A stretch of DNA of 64,000 bases from JACVRW01 sp046735115. GTDB taxonomy: Bacteria > Actinomycetota > Thermoleophilia > Solirubrobacterales > Thermoleophilaceae. The stretch lies in NCBI GenBank assembly GCA_046735115.1, contig JBKPSR010000101.1, forward strand, positions 1 through 64,000, read 5' to 3'. Both the position numbers and the translations under genes were made by a program. Below the pieces are notes generated by a model. That model did not search any database, was not told where the DNA came from, and saw only the letters and a list, made by a program, of their open reading frames with translations. Of this stretch, positions 57,736 to 64,000 are shown piece by piece; positions within the stretch are counted from its first letter, which is position 1, and each line of letters opens with the position of its first letter.

Positions 57736-58350
57736 CTACAGTAAGCCGATTCGGCCCGGAGGCCAATAGGTCATGAAGGCCTTGCCGATGATCCATTTCT
57801 TCGGGACCGGCCCCCACTCGCGGCTGTCCGCCGACTCGCCGCGGTTGTCGCCCATCATGTAGTACTCGCCCTTGGGGATCGTGATCTCCCGCGGCAGGTT
57901 GCAGGTGGCGCACTCGGGGTCGAGCCGGGCGAACGGCTCGCTCTGGCGCTTGCCGTTGATGTAGACCGAGCCCTCGATCACCTTCAGCCGGTCGCCGGGG
58001 AGGCCGACCACGCGCTTGATGAAGTTAGTGTCCGAGCGCTCGGGTGTGCCCTTCGGGCAGGGCTCGTCGCTCGCGCGCTCGACGCCGCAGATGCTCGGCT
58101 CTCCCGCCGGCGGTTTGAACACGATGATGTCGCCGCGATCCGGGTCGCTGAAGCGATAGGTCACTCGGTCGACGAGCACGCGCTGGCCGACCTCGAGCGT
58201 CGGCACCATCGACTCGCTCGGGATGCGGAAGGGCTTGACGAGGAAGGCCTGGATCCCGAGCGCGAGCCCCAGGGCTACAGCGACGATCATGACGAGCTCG
58301 ACCAGCGAGTTGTGCTGGCGCTTCGTCTCCTTGCTCCTCGCCACCGGCAC
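57736..58350 (-). CDS. lepB: Signal peptidase I
   Basis: 204 residues. One N-terminal membrane helix (LVELVMIVAVALGLALGIQA) is followed by catalytic Ser in RIPSESMVPTL and Lys in TNFIKRVVGLPGDRLKVIEG. Box E is KGEYYMMGDNRGESADSREW. It removes Sec/Tat signal peptides at the outer face of the membrane. It lies 15 bp after rplS in the ribosomal operon. Confidence 0.97.
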   Translation of the reverse strand: MPVARSKETKRQHNSLVELVMIVAVALGLALGIQAFLVKPFRIPSESMVPTLEVGQRVLVDRVTYRFSDPDRGDIIVFKPPAGEPSICGVERASDEPCPKGTPERSDTNFIKRVVGLPGDRLKVIEGSVYINGKRQSEPFARLDPECATCNLPREITIPKGEYYMMGDNRGESADSREWGPVPKKWIIGKAFMTYWPPGRIGLL

Positions 58351-58365
58351 GTCCCGGGGCCCGTC

Positions 58366-58923
58366 CTAGGACGCCTGGCCGTCGTCGCCGGGCGACTCGG
58401 CGGGCTGCTCCGCCGACTCGTCGCCCTGGGCCTCTGAATCCGCCGCGGACTCCTCCTCCACGGCGACCTGCTCGCCGAGCTCCTCCTCGCCGGGCCGCGG
58501 CGCGTCGTCGGGCGGCATGGCGCCCTCTTGGACGGCGCCCTCCTCGACGAGGCCGGGCTGGATGACCTCCTCGGCGCCCGACCAGCGGCGCTCGCGTACG
58601 CGCGAGGCCCGACCGACGCGCTCGCGCAGGTAGTACAGCTTGGCGCGGCGCACGTCGCCGCGGGCGGCCACCTCGATGCGCTCGATCTTGGGCGAGTGCA
58701 CCGGGAACGTCCGCTCCACGCCCACCCCGAACGACTGCTTGCGGACCGTGAAGGTCTCGCGCGCGCCGCTGCCCTGGCGCTTGATCACGATGCCCTCGAA
58801 GACCTGCGTACGGCGGCGTTGGCCCTCGACCACCTGGAAGTGGACGCGCACGCGATCGCCCGCCTGAAACGAGGGGACGCGGCGCAGTTGCGCGCGCTCG
58901 ATGCTGTCGATCACTCCGGACAT
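58366..58923 (-). CDS. rplS: Ribosomal protein bL19 with acidic C-terminal extension
   Basis: 185 residues. The first ~118 are canonical L19 (FQAGDRVRVHFQVVEGQRRR, FEGIVIKRQGSGARETFTVR, YYLRERVGRASRVRER). The remaining ~65 are a Glu/Ala/Asp-rich tail (EEELGEQVAVEEESAADSEA) not needed in typical L19. No Shine-Dalgarno precedes ATG 58923; instead a terminator-like hairpin with six Ts ends 7 bases before it. Confidence 0.96.
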   Translation of the reverse strand: MSGVIDSIERAQLRRVPSFQAGDRVRVHFQVVEGQRRRTQVFEGIVIKRQGSGARETFTVRKQSFGVGVERTFPVHSPKIERIEVAARGDVRRAKLYYLRERVGRASRVRERRWSGAEEVIQPGLVEEGAVQEGAMPPDDAPRPGEEELGEQVAVEEESAADSEAQGDESAEQPAESPGDDGQAS

Positions 58924-58930
58924 TGGGCAC

Positions 58931-58958
58931 AAAAAACGCGACCCTGGGAGCCGTCGCG
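58931..58958 (-). terminator. Intrinsic terminator/attenuator in rplS leader
   Basis: On the minus strand CGCGAC (58958-58953), a 10-base loop, GTCGCG (58942-58937) and then TTTTTT (58936-58931): a textbook Rho-independent terminator placed between trmD and rplS. Because rplS starts 7 bases beyond, it may act as an attenuator controlling L19. Confidence 0.75.
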
Positions 58959-58985
58959 CGTGGACGGGCAATGGTAGCGAAGGAA

Positions 58986-59654
58986 TCAGTGCGAACTTGA
59001 GCGCCGCTCGCGACTCTGTTCCAGCCGCCACTCGCGGATCCGCGCGTGGTCGCCGGAGAGGAGAACCTCGGGCACCTCGTGCCCGCGCCACTCGTACGGC
59101 CGCGTGTAGTGCGGGTACTCGGGCCCGCCTTCGAGCGCCTCGCTGAACGACTCCTCCACAGCGCTGTCCTCGTGACCGAGCGCACCCGGCAGCTTTCTCA
59201 TGACCGCGTCGATCACCACCATCGCGGCCAGCTCGCCACCCGACAGGACGTAGGGCCCGATCGACACCACGTCCGTGGCCAGATGCTGGTTCACCCGCTC
59301 GTCGAAGCCCTCGTAGCGGCCCGAGAGGAGCGTCAGGGCGGGCTCGGCCGCTAGCTCGGCGGCGAGGGCGTCGTCGAACTGGCGCCCAGCCGGGGCCAGC
59401 GCGACGGTTCGGTGCGGCGGCGGCGCCTCGCCGTAGCGGGCTCTGAGGGCGGCCTCGACGACGTCGACCCTGATCACCATGCCCGCGCCCCCTCCGTAGG
59501 GCGTGTCGTCCACCTGGCCGGCCTTCAGCGGAGTCGTCTCGCGGAGATCGACGAAGTCGAGCTCGTGGCCCAGCGCGAGCGCATTCGTCAGGTGGCGCTG
59601 GGTCTTGAACCACTCGAACCAGTGCGGGAAGAGCGTGACGACGTCGATCTTCAC
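58986..59654 (-). CDS. trmD: tRNA (guanine37-N1)-methyltransferase
   Basis: 222 residues from GTG 59654, overlapping the rimM stop (GTGA). DVVTLFPHWFEWF opens the SPOUT fold; PYGGGAGMV, LLSGRYEGFDERV and the trefoil-knot segment SIGPYVLSGGELAAMVVIDA are intact. It methylates G37 in tRNAs reading CNN codons. Confidence 0.97.
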   Translation of the reverse strand: MKIDVVTLFPHWFEWFKTQRHLTNALALGHELDFVDLRETTPLKAGQVDDTPYGGGAGMVIRVDVVEAALRARYGEAPPPHRTVALAPAGRQFDDALAAELAAEPALTLLSGRYEGFDERVNQHLATDVVSIGPYVLSGGELAAMVVIDAVMRKLPGALGHEDSAVEESFSEALEGGPEYPHYTRPYEWRGHEVPEVLLSGDHARIREWRLEQSRERRSSSH

Positions 59655-60082
59655 GAGGTGAACCCGGGCCGCACGCGGATCTCGCGCGCCTCGACGTCGA
59701 CGCGCTCGATCGCGTCCGACACGAAGGGGATGAGCGTGCCGTCCTCGAGCTCGAGCACCGAGCATGAGGTGCCGTCGATCACGCGAGCGACCGTCCCGTG
59801 CTCCGGGACGCTGCAGCCGACCAGCTCGGACGCCAGCCACTCGTCCTCGGCCAGCTCGTCCTCGACCAGGAGCAGCTCGCCTCGCAGCGGCCGCGGGTCG
59901 TCCACGCCCGTCAGCCGGATCAGCGGCCGCTCGTCCGTGCCGGCCCTGCGGGTGATCTGATGGGCGCGGCCCGCCACGGTGAGCGCGGCTCCCTCCGGCA
60001 GCTCATGCCGGGGCCCGTCGACGTAGAAGCTCCCGTCCAGGCCGTGCGGCTTCCCCACCCGGCCGGCCGTCACGAGCGTCAA
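59651..60082 (-). CDS. rimM: Ribosome maturation factor RimM
   Basis: 143 residues: AGRVGKPHGLDGSFYVDGPR at the N-terminal barrel, and VIDGTSCSVLELEDGTLIPF with AIERVDVEAREIRVRPG in the PRC barrel. It is shorter than E. coli RimM (182) but complete in pattern. It assists 30S head assembly with S16 and S19. It overlaps khpA (ATGA) and trmD. Confidence 0.94.
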   Translation of the reverse strand: MTLVTAGRVGKPHGLDGSFYVDGPRHELPEGAALTVAGRAHQITRRAGTDERPLIRLTGVDDPRPLRGELLLVEDELAEDEWLASELVGCSVPEHGTVARVIDGTSCSVLELEDGTLIPFVSDAIERVDVEAREIRVRPGFTS

Positions 60083-60312
60083 TCGACGACGTCGACGAGC
60101 ACCCGCTGTCCGTCGCGGACGGCGGCGGCCTTGACCACGGCCCTGAGCGCGGCGACCGTGCGCCCGCCGCGCCCGATCACCTTGCCGGCGTCGTCGTCCG
60201 CTACGTGCAGCTCGAGGACGAGCGTGCCGTCGTCCTCCTCGAACGACTCCACGGAGACCTCGTCCGGGCGGTCGACGAGCGACCGGGCGAGGTACTCGAG
60301 GAGCTCCTCCAC
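60079..60312 (-). CDS. khpA: KH-domain RNA-binding protein KhpA
   Basis: 77 residues from GTG 60312, which directly follows the rpsP stop. The KH motif AGKVIGRGGRTVAALRAVVK carries the GxxG loop (GRGG). KhpA proteins bind RNA, often with KhpB, in cell-envelope control. The position between rpsP and rimM is conserved across Gram-positives. Confidence 0.95.
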   Translation of the reverse strand: MEELLEYLARSLVDRPDEVSVESFEEDDGTLVLELHVADDDAGKVIGRGGRTVAALRAVVKAAAVRDGQRVLVDVVD

Positions 60313-60741
60313 CTACTCGGCCGGGGCCTCGTCGTCGGCGGGCGCCTCCGCCCGCTCCTCGACGACGTCATCCGGCGCCTCGGCGGCCTCGGGCTCCGGG
60401 GCCTCGGGCTCGGCGGTTTCGGCCTCGGCGGCTTCCGGCTCGGCGACGGCCGCGGGCGCCTGCGACACGCCGGCGCTGCCGGTCGAGGTGCCGCCCGCAA
60501 CGCCCTTCGAGTGCGCCTTCACGAGCTGCTTCACCTGATTGCTCGGCTGCGCGCCGCGGGCGACCCAGTGCTGGAAGCGCTCCTCGTCGATCACGATCGT
60601 CGAGGGGTTCGTCTGCGGGTTGTAGTGGCCGATCGTCTCGATGAAGCGGCCGTCGCGCGGCGAGCGCTGGTCGGCGACGACGACGCGCCAGATCGGATTC
60701 TTCTTGCTCCCCACGCGGGTGAGGCGGACTCGTACGGACAT
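60313..60741 (-). CDS. rpsP: Ribosomal protein bS16 with acidic C-terminal extension
   Basis: 142 residues. S16 proper covers about 85 (RVRLTRVGSKKNPIWRVVVA, FIETIGHYNPQTNPSTIVID, VKQLVKAHSKGV). A ~55-residue Ala/Glu/Pro tail (EPEAAEAETAEPEAPEPEAA) follows. Its neighbour L19 has a similar tail. It lies 55 bp after ffh. Confidence 0.96.
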   Translation of the reverse strand: MSVRVRLTRVGSKKNPIWRVVVADQRSPRDGRFIETIGHYNPQTNPSTIVIDEERFQHWVARGAQPSNQVKQLVKAHSKGVAGGTSTGSAGVSQAPAAVAEPEAAEAETAEPEAPEPEAAEAPDDVVEERAEAPADDEAPAE

Positions 60742-60796
60742 AGGCCGCGAGAGGCTAGCGGAAGCAGCGGGCTGTGCCCGCTGCGCCCCGATGCTT

Positions 60797-62125
60797 TTAT
60801 CGACCGCCCGCCAGCTGCTGCAGCGAAGGCATCTTGCCGCGCGAGATCTGCTTCATCACCTTGCGCATCTGGCCGAACTGCTTCACGAGCTGCGAGACGG
60901 CCTGAACGGAGGTCCCCGAGCCGCGCGCGATCCGCCGCCGTCGCGAGCCGTCGATGATCTTCGGGTTCGCGCGCTCCTCGGGCGTCATCGAGCGGATGAT
61001 CGCCTCGAGCCGGTCGAGCTCCTTCTCGTCGACGTTCAGCGCCCCGAGCTGCGAGCCGATGCCGGGCATCATCTTCAGGAGCGAGCCGAGCGGCCCCATC
61101 TTCCGCACCTGCTGCATCTGCTCGAGGAAGTCGTCGAGCGTGAACTGCTCCTTGCGGATCTTCTTCTCGAGTTCGGCCGCCTGGCGCTCGTCCATCTGCT
61201 TCTCGGCCTTCTCGACGAGCGTCATCACGTCGCCCATGCCGAGGATTCGCTGCGCCATGCGGTCCGGGTGGAAGCGCTCGAAGTCGCCGAGCTTCTCGCC
61301 GGTCGAGGCGTACAGGATCGGCTTGCCGGTGACGGCCTTCACCGACAGCGCCGCGCCGCCGCGCGCGTCGCCGTCGAGCTTCGTGAGGATCACGCCGTCG
61401 AAGTTGGCCGTCTCCGCGAACTGCTCGGCGACGTTCACGGCGTCCTGGCCGGTCATGGCGTCCACGACCAGCAGCACGTTGTGCGGCGTCGTGCGCTTCT
61501 TGACCTCCGCCAGCTCCTTCATCAGCTCCTCGTCGATGTGGAGCCGGCCACTCGTGTCGACGATCAGCGCGTCGCGGCGGTCCTGCCTCGCCTGGTCGAG
61601 CGCCCACTCGGCGATGTCCACCGGGTCGCGCCCGGTGCCCTGCTCGTACACGTGGGCGCCCGCCTGCTGGCCGACCTTGATGAGCTGGTCGACCGCCGCC
61701 GGGCGGTATACGTCGCACGCGGCCAGCGCGACGTTCATGCCGTGCTCCTCGCGCAGGTGGCGGGCGAGCTTCGCGCAGGCCGTCGTCTTGCCCGAGCCCT
61801 GGAGCCCGGCCATCAGGATCACGGTCGGCCCCGGCTTCGCCGTGACGAGGTCGCGGCCGCTCCCGCCCATCAGCGTGGTGAGCTCGTCGCCGACGATCTT
61901 CACGACCTGCTGGCCGGGGTTGAGCGACTGGAGGACGTCCTGCCCGAGCGCGCGCTCCTTGACCGCAGCGGTGAACTGCTTGACGACCTTGAAGTTCACG
62001 TCCGCCTCGAGCAGCGCCAGCCGCACCTGGCGCATCGCCTGGTTGATGTCGTCCTCGGTCAGCTTGCCGCGCGAGCGGACGTCGCCGAGAGCGGCCTGAA
62101 GCCGATCGGAAAGCGCGTCGAACAC
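60797..62125 (-). CDS. ffh: Signal recognition particle GTPase Ffh
   Basis: 442 residues from GTG 62125. N domain LSDRLQAALGDVRSRGKLTE; G domain P-loop GLQGSGKTT, DTSGRLH (Ser where Ala is usual), and TKLDGDARGGAALSVKAVTG. The M domain has KMGPLGSLLKMMPGIGSQLG and DGSRRRRIARGSGTSVQAVS. It binds 4.5S RNA and signal peptides of nascent membrane proteins. Confidence 0.97.
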   Translation of the reverse strand: MFDALSDRLQAALGDVRSRGKLTEDDINQAMRQVRLALLEADVNFKVVKQFTAAVKERALGQDVLQSLNPGQQVVKIVGDELTTLMGGSGRDLVTAKPGPTVILMAGLQGSGKTTACAKLARHLREEHGMNVALAACDVYRPAAVDQLIKVGQQAGAHVYEQGTGRDPVDIAEWALDQARQDRRDALIVDTSGRLHIDEELMKELAEVKKRTTPHNVLLVVDAMTGQDAVNVAEQFAETANFDGVILTKLDGDARGGAALSVKAVTGKPILYASTGEKLGDFERFHPDRMAQRILGMGDVMTLVEKAEKQMDERQAAELEKKIRKEQFTLDDFLEQMQQVRKMGPLGSLLKMMPGIGSQLGALNVDEKELDRLEAIIRSMTPEERANPKIIDGSRRRRIARGSGTSVQAVSQLVKQFGQMRKVMKQISRGKMPSLQQLAGGR

Positions 62126-62143
62126 TGATGAGAGGCTAGCTGT

Positions 62144-62566
62144 GTGACGAAGCGTCGCGCATCGACTTTCTTCACCGCTCGCGTTCTGAACCCGATCGTG
62201 CGCGCGGCGGTGCGCCTGGGCCTGCCCCTGCCGATCGTCGTCATCCTCGAGACGCGCGGGCGCAAGAGCGGCCTGCCACGGCGCATCCCGGTCGGGAAGG
62301 CCCTCGAGGGCGACACGCTCTGGATCGTCGCCGAGCACGGGCGGAAGGCGTCCTACGTGAAGAACATCGAGGCCGATCCCCACGTCCGGGTGCGGATCGG
62401 GCGACGGTGGAGGCCCGGCCTCGCCCGGGTGCTACACGACGACGACTGGCGCGAGCGTCAGCGCCGCATCCCGAACAGGCTCAACTCGGCGACGGTCCGC
62501 CTGATGGGGACTGAGCATCTGACGGTCCGGATTGACCTCGATCCGGCTTCGGCAGCGCCGCGCTGA
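62144..62566 (+). CDS. F420-type nitroreductase (DDN family)
   Basis: 140 residues from GTG 62144. The split-barrel pattern ILETRGRKSGLPRRIPVGKA, DTLWIVAEHGRKASYVKNIE and ADPHVRVRIGRRWRPGLARV is that of deazaflavin-dependent nitroreductases (Rv3547-like). Members reduce quinones with F420H2. The 3' end overlaps the SPFH gene on the other strand by 86 bases, unusually long for two coding ends. Confidence 0.88.
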   Translation: MTKRRASTFFTARVLNPIVRAAVRLGLPLPIVVILETRGRKSGLPRRIPVGKALEGDTLWIVAEHGRKASYVKNIEADPHVRVRIGRRWRPGLARVLHDDDWRERQRRIPNRLNSATVRLMGTEHLTVRIDLDPASAAPR

Positions 62567-63407
62567 GCTGGCCGAGCGCCTGTGTGACCTCGCTCGGGAT
62601 GATCCAGACCTTGTTCGACTCGCCTTGCGCGATCTGCGGAAGCACCTGCAGGTACTGGTAGGCGAGCAGCTTCGGGTCGGCGTCGCCGCGATGGATCGCC
62701 TCGAACACGGTCTCGATCGCCTTCGACTGGCCCTCGGCCTGGAGGATCTGTGCCTCGCGCTGGCCCTCGGCGCGCAGGATCGCGGACTGCTTCTCGCCCT
62801 CGGCGGTGAGGATCTGCGACTGCTTCACTCCCTCCGCCGTCAGGATCGCGGCGCGCCGGTCGCGCTCGGCGCGCATCTGCTTCTCCATCGCCTCCTGAAT
62901 CGAGGCGGGCGGGTCGACGGCCTTCAGCTCCACGCGGTTCACGCGGATTCCCCACTTGCCGGTCGCCTCGTCCAGCACATGGCGCAGCGCGGCACTCACC
63001 TTGTCGCGCGACGTGAGCGTGTCCTCGAGCGTCATCCCGCCGATCACGTTTCGCAGCGTCGTAACCGTGAGCTGCTCAATGGCGGCGATGAAGTTGGCGA
63101 TCTCGTAGGTCGCCGCCTTCGGGTCGGTCACCTGGAAGTAGATGACGGTGTCGATGTTGATCACCAGGTTGTCCTCGGTGATGACCGGCTGCGGCGGGAA
63201 GGAGACAACGGTCTCGCGCAGATCGATCAGCGGCTTGACACGGTCGACGTACGGCACGACCAGCGCGAGGCCCGCATCGAGCGTACGGTGGTAGCGACCG
63301 AGCCGCTCGACGATCCCGGCACGCGCCTGCGGCACGATCCGGATTCCGCGCGACAGCGTGAACAAGACGACCACCGCGACGACGATGAGCACTATGAGTG
63401 CGGCCAT
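62481..63407 (-). CDS. SPFH/band-7 (stomatin-like) membrane protein
   Basis: 308 residues. One N-terminal helix (LIVLIVVAVVVLFTLSRGIR) precedes the SPFH domain (QARAGIVERLGRYHRTLDAG, VNIDTVIYFQVTDPKAATYE, RVELKAVDPPASIQEAMEKQ). A coiled coil follows with a repeated 11-residue unit ILTAEGxKQSQ (four copies). Such proteins scaffold membrane microdomains. It is 15 bp downstream of an NfeD gene, its usual partner. Confidence 0.94.
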   Translation of the reverse strand: MAALIVLIVVAVVVLFTLSRGIRIVPQARAGIVERLGRYHRTLDAGLALVVPYVDRVKPLIDLRETVVSFPPQPVITEDNLVINIDTVIYFQVTDPKAATYEIANFIAAIEQLTVTTLRNVIGGMTLEDTLTSRDKVSAALRHVLDEATGKWGIRVNRVELKAVDPPASIQEAMEKQMRAERDRRAAILTAEGVKQSQILTAEGEKQSAILRAEGQREAQILQAEGQSKAIETVFEAIHRGDADPKLLAYQYLQVLPQIAQGESNKVWIIPSEVTQALGQLSAALPKPDRGQSGPSDAQSPSGGPSPS

Positions 63408-63422
63408 TGGGGCTCCAGCCTC

Positions 63423-63848
63423 CTAATCCGCGACGAGCGCCGTGGCGCCGTCGATCTTCAGGACCTCCACGCGCGCGCCGGGCTCGAACGAGTCGTCCTC
63501 GTCATAAGCGCGAGCGCTCCAGACCTCGCCGCCGATCCTCACCTGTCCGCCGTTCGCGTCGACGCGCTCGAGCACAACCGCTCTGCCGCCGACGAGCGCG
63601 GCCGTGCCGGTGCGGATCCTGGGCGGGGTCTTGAGGTGACGGCGGGCGATGGGGCGCAGCACGAGCACTGACCCGAGCGAGGCCGCGATGAACACGATCC
63701 ACTGGGCCGCGAGCCCGGCCCCGGCGACGGCGACGATCGCCGCGAGTGTCGCGGCGACGGCGATCGGCCCGAGGAAGAACCCCAGCGTGGCGATCTCGCC
63801 GACGGCCAGCAGTCCCGCCGCGATGATCCACCAGACCCAGTCTTCCAC
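63423..63848 (-). CDS. NfeD-family membrane protein
   Basis: 141 residues. Three membrane helices (WWIIAAGLLAVGEIATLGFF, IAVAATLAAIVAVAGAGLAA, IVFIAASLGSVLVLRPIARR) precede a C-terminal OB-fold with GTAALVGGRAVVLERVDANG and DDSFEPGARVEVLKIDGATA. The short NfeD form without protease domain pairs with SPFH proteins, and the stomatin-like gene follows directly. Confidence 0.94.
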   Translation of the reverse strand: MEDWVWWIIAAGLLAVGEIATLGFFLGPIAVAATLAAIVAVAGAGLAAQWIVFIAASLGSVLVLRPIARRHLKTPPRIRTGTAALVGGRAVVLERVDANGGQVRIGGEVWSARAYDEDDSFEPGARVEVLKIDGATALVAD

Positions 63849-63884
63849 TGGTTCGATCCTATCCAGCGGTCACGACGGGCTTGC

Positions 63885-64000
63885 TCAGACGGTGGAGTCG
63901 AGGGCTGCCTCGACGTCCGCCAGCAGGTCCGCGGTGTCCTCGCAGCCGGCGGAGAGCCGGATGAAGCCCTCGGGCACCGCGTCGCCGCCCCAGCGCGCGC
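63885..64000 (-). CDS. Trans-sulfuration (Cys/Met metabolism PLP) enzyme, C-terminal end
   Basis: Only 38 residues before the stop at 63885 are in the window. RWGGDAVPEGFIRLSAGCED and LLADVEAAL match the terminus of cystathionine gamma-synthase/lyase-type PLP enzymes. The remainder lies beyond base 64000, so the exact reaction cannot be assigned. Confidence 0.75.
   Translation of the reverse strand, partial: ARWGGDAVPEGFIRLSAGCEDTADLLADVEAALDSTV

Overview
The window is about 70 percent GC, with short intergenic gaps, many GTG starts and pervasive ATGA/GTGA stop-start overlaps. The gene families present point to an actinobacterium of the Thermoleophilia (Solirubrobacterales-like) type: IS110 remnants, a FliA/WhiG-type sigma factor outside a flagellar locus, ECF41, LtrA, F420-type nitroreductase, and a zinc-ribbon/RNase H cluster. 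This is inference from gene content; no rRNA or complete tRNA is present.

Region 1 (1-6.3 kb) is accessory. It opens with the 3' end of a xylulokinase. Two 3' tRNA fragments, near-identical over 36 nt (1244 and 6107), bracket 4.9 kb. That interval holds a conserved unknown protein with a 54-residue membrane peptide, a KdpD/KdpE-like two-component pair, an IS110 transposase remnant fused to a cupin remnant, and imperfect tandem repeats.

Region 2 (6.3-13.3 kb) looks like one regulon. A MalT-type LuxR regulator sits among membrane-stress genes: DUF1269, HdeD/DUF308 with amphi-Trp, AI-2E permease and DoxX-like. Four of these transcription units are preceded by the same ~31-36 bp block, in the same orientation relative to the gene. 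A CorA transporter follows.

Region 3 (13.4-28.6 kb) is mixed. It holds an orphan HypX (CO-ligand synthesis for aerobic hydrogenases), a deletion scar joining an aldo/keto reductase and an MmyB-type regulator, an ECF41 sigma factor divergent from its epimerase partner with a visible ECF41-type promoter, an ArsR/SRPBCC pair with an operator, LtrA, a decayed WD40 gene, a PolX-PHP protein with a defective polymerase motif, a hydrolase, a Baeyer-Villiger-type monooxygenase, DUF2277 and a membrane patatin.

Region 4 (28.6-53.4 kb) is mostly chromosomal housekeeping and signalling. It holds a MacB/FtsX-type ABC exporter, a HIRAN protein, two tiny proline-rich ORFs, the zinc-ribbon/RNase HI operon, an EF-G paralogue, and a sigma/SpoIIE phosphatase/STAS partner-switching operon. 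XerC/D recombinase, L,D-transpeptidase, epimerase-acyltransferase-HAD genes, a selenium-binding-protein homologue, DUF1059, a BTAD regulator, ilvD and thiD follow. REP-like palindromes supply the stop codons of two genes here.

Region 5 (53.4-64 kb) is the conserved comM-dprA-yraN cluster converging on ffh-rpsP-khpA-rimM-trmD-rplS-lepB-rnhB, then an F420-type nitroreductase, the SPFH/NfeD pair, and the 3' end of a trans-sulfuration enzyme cut by the window edge.
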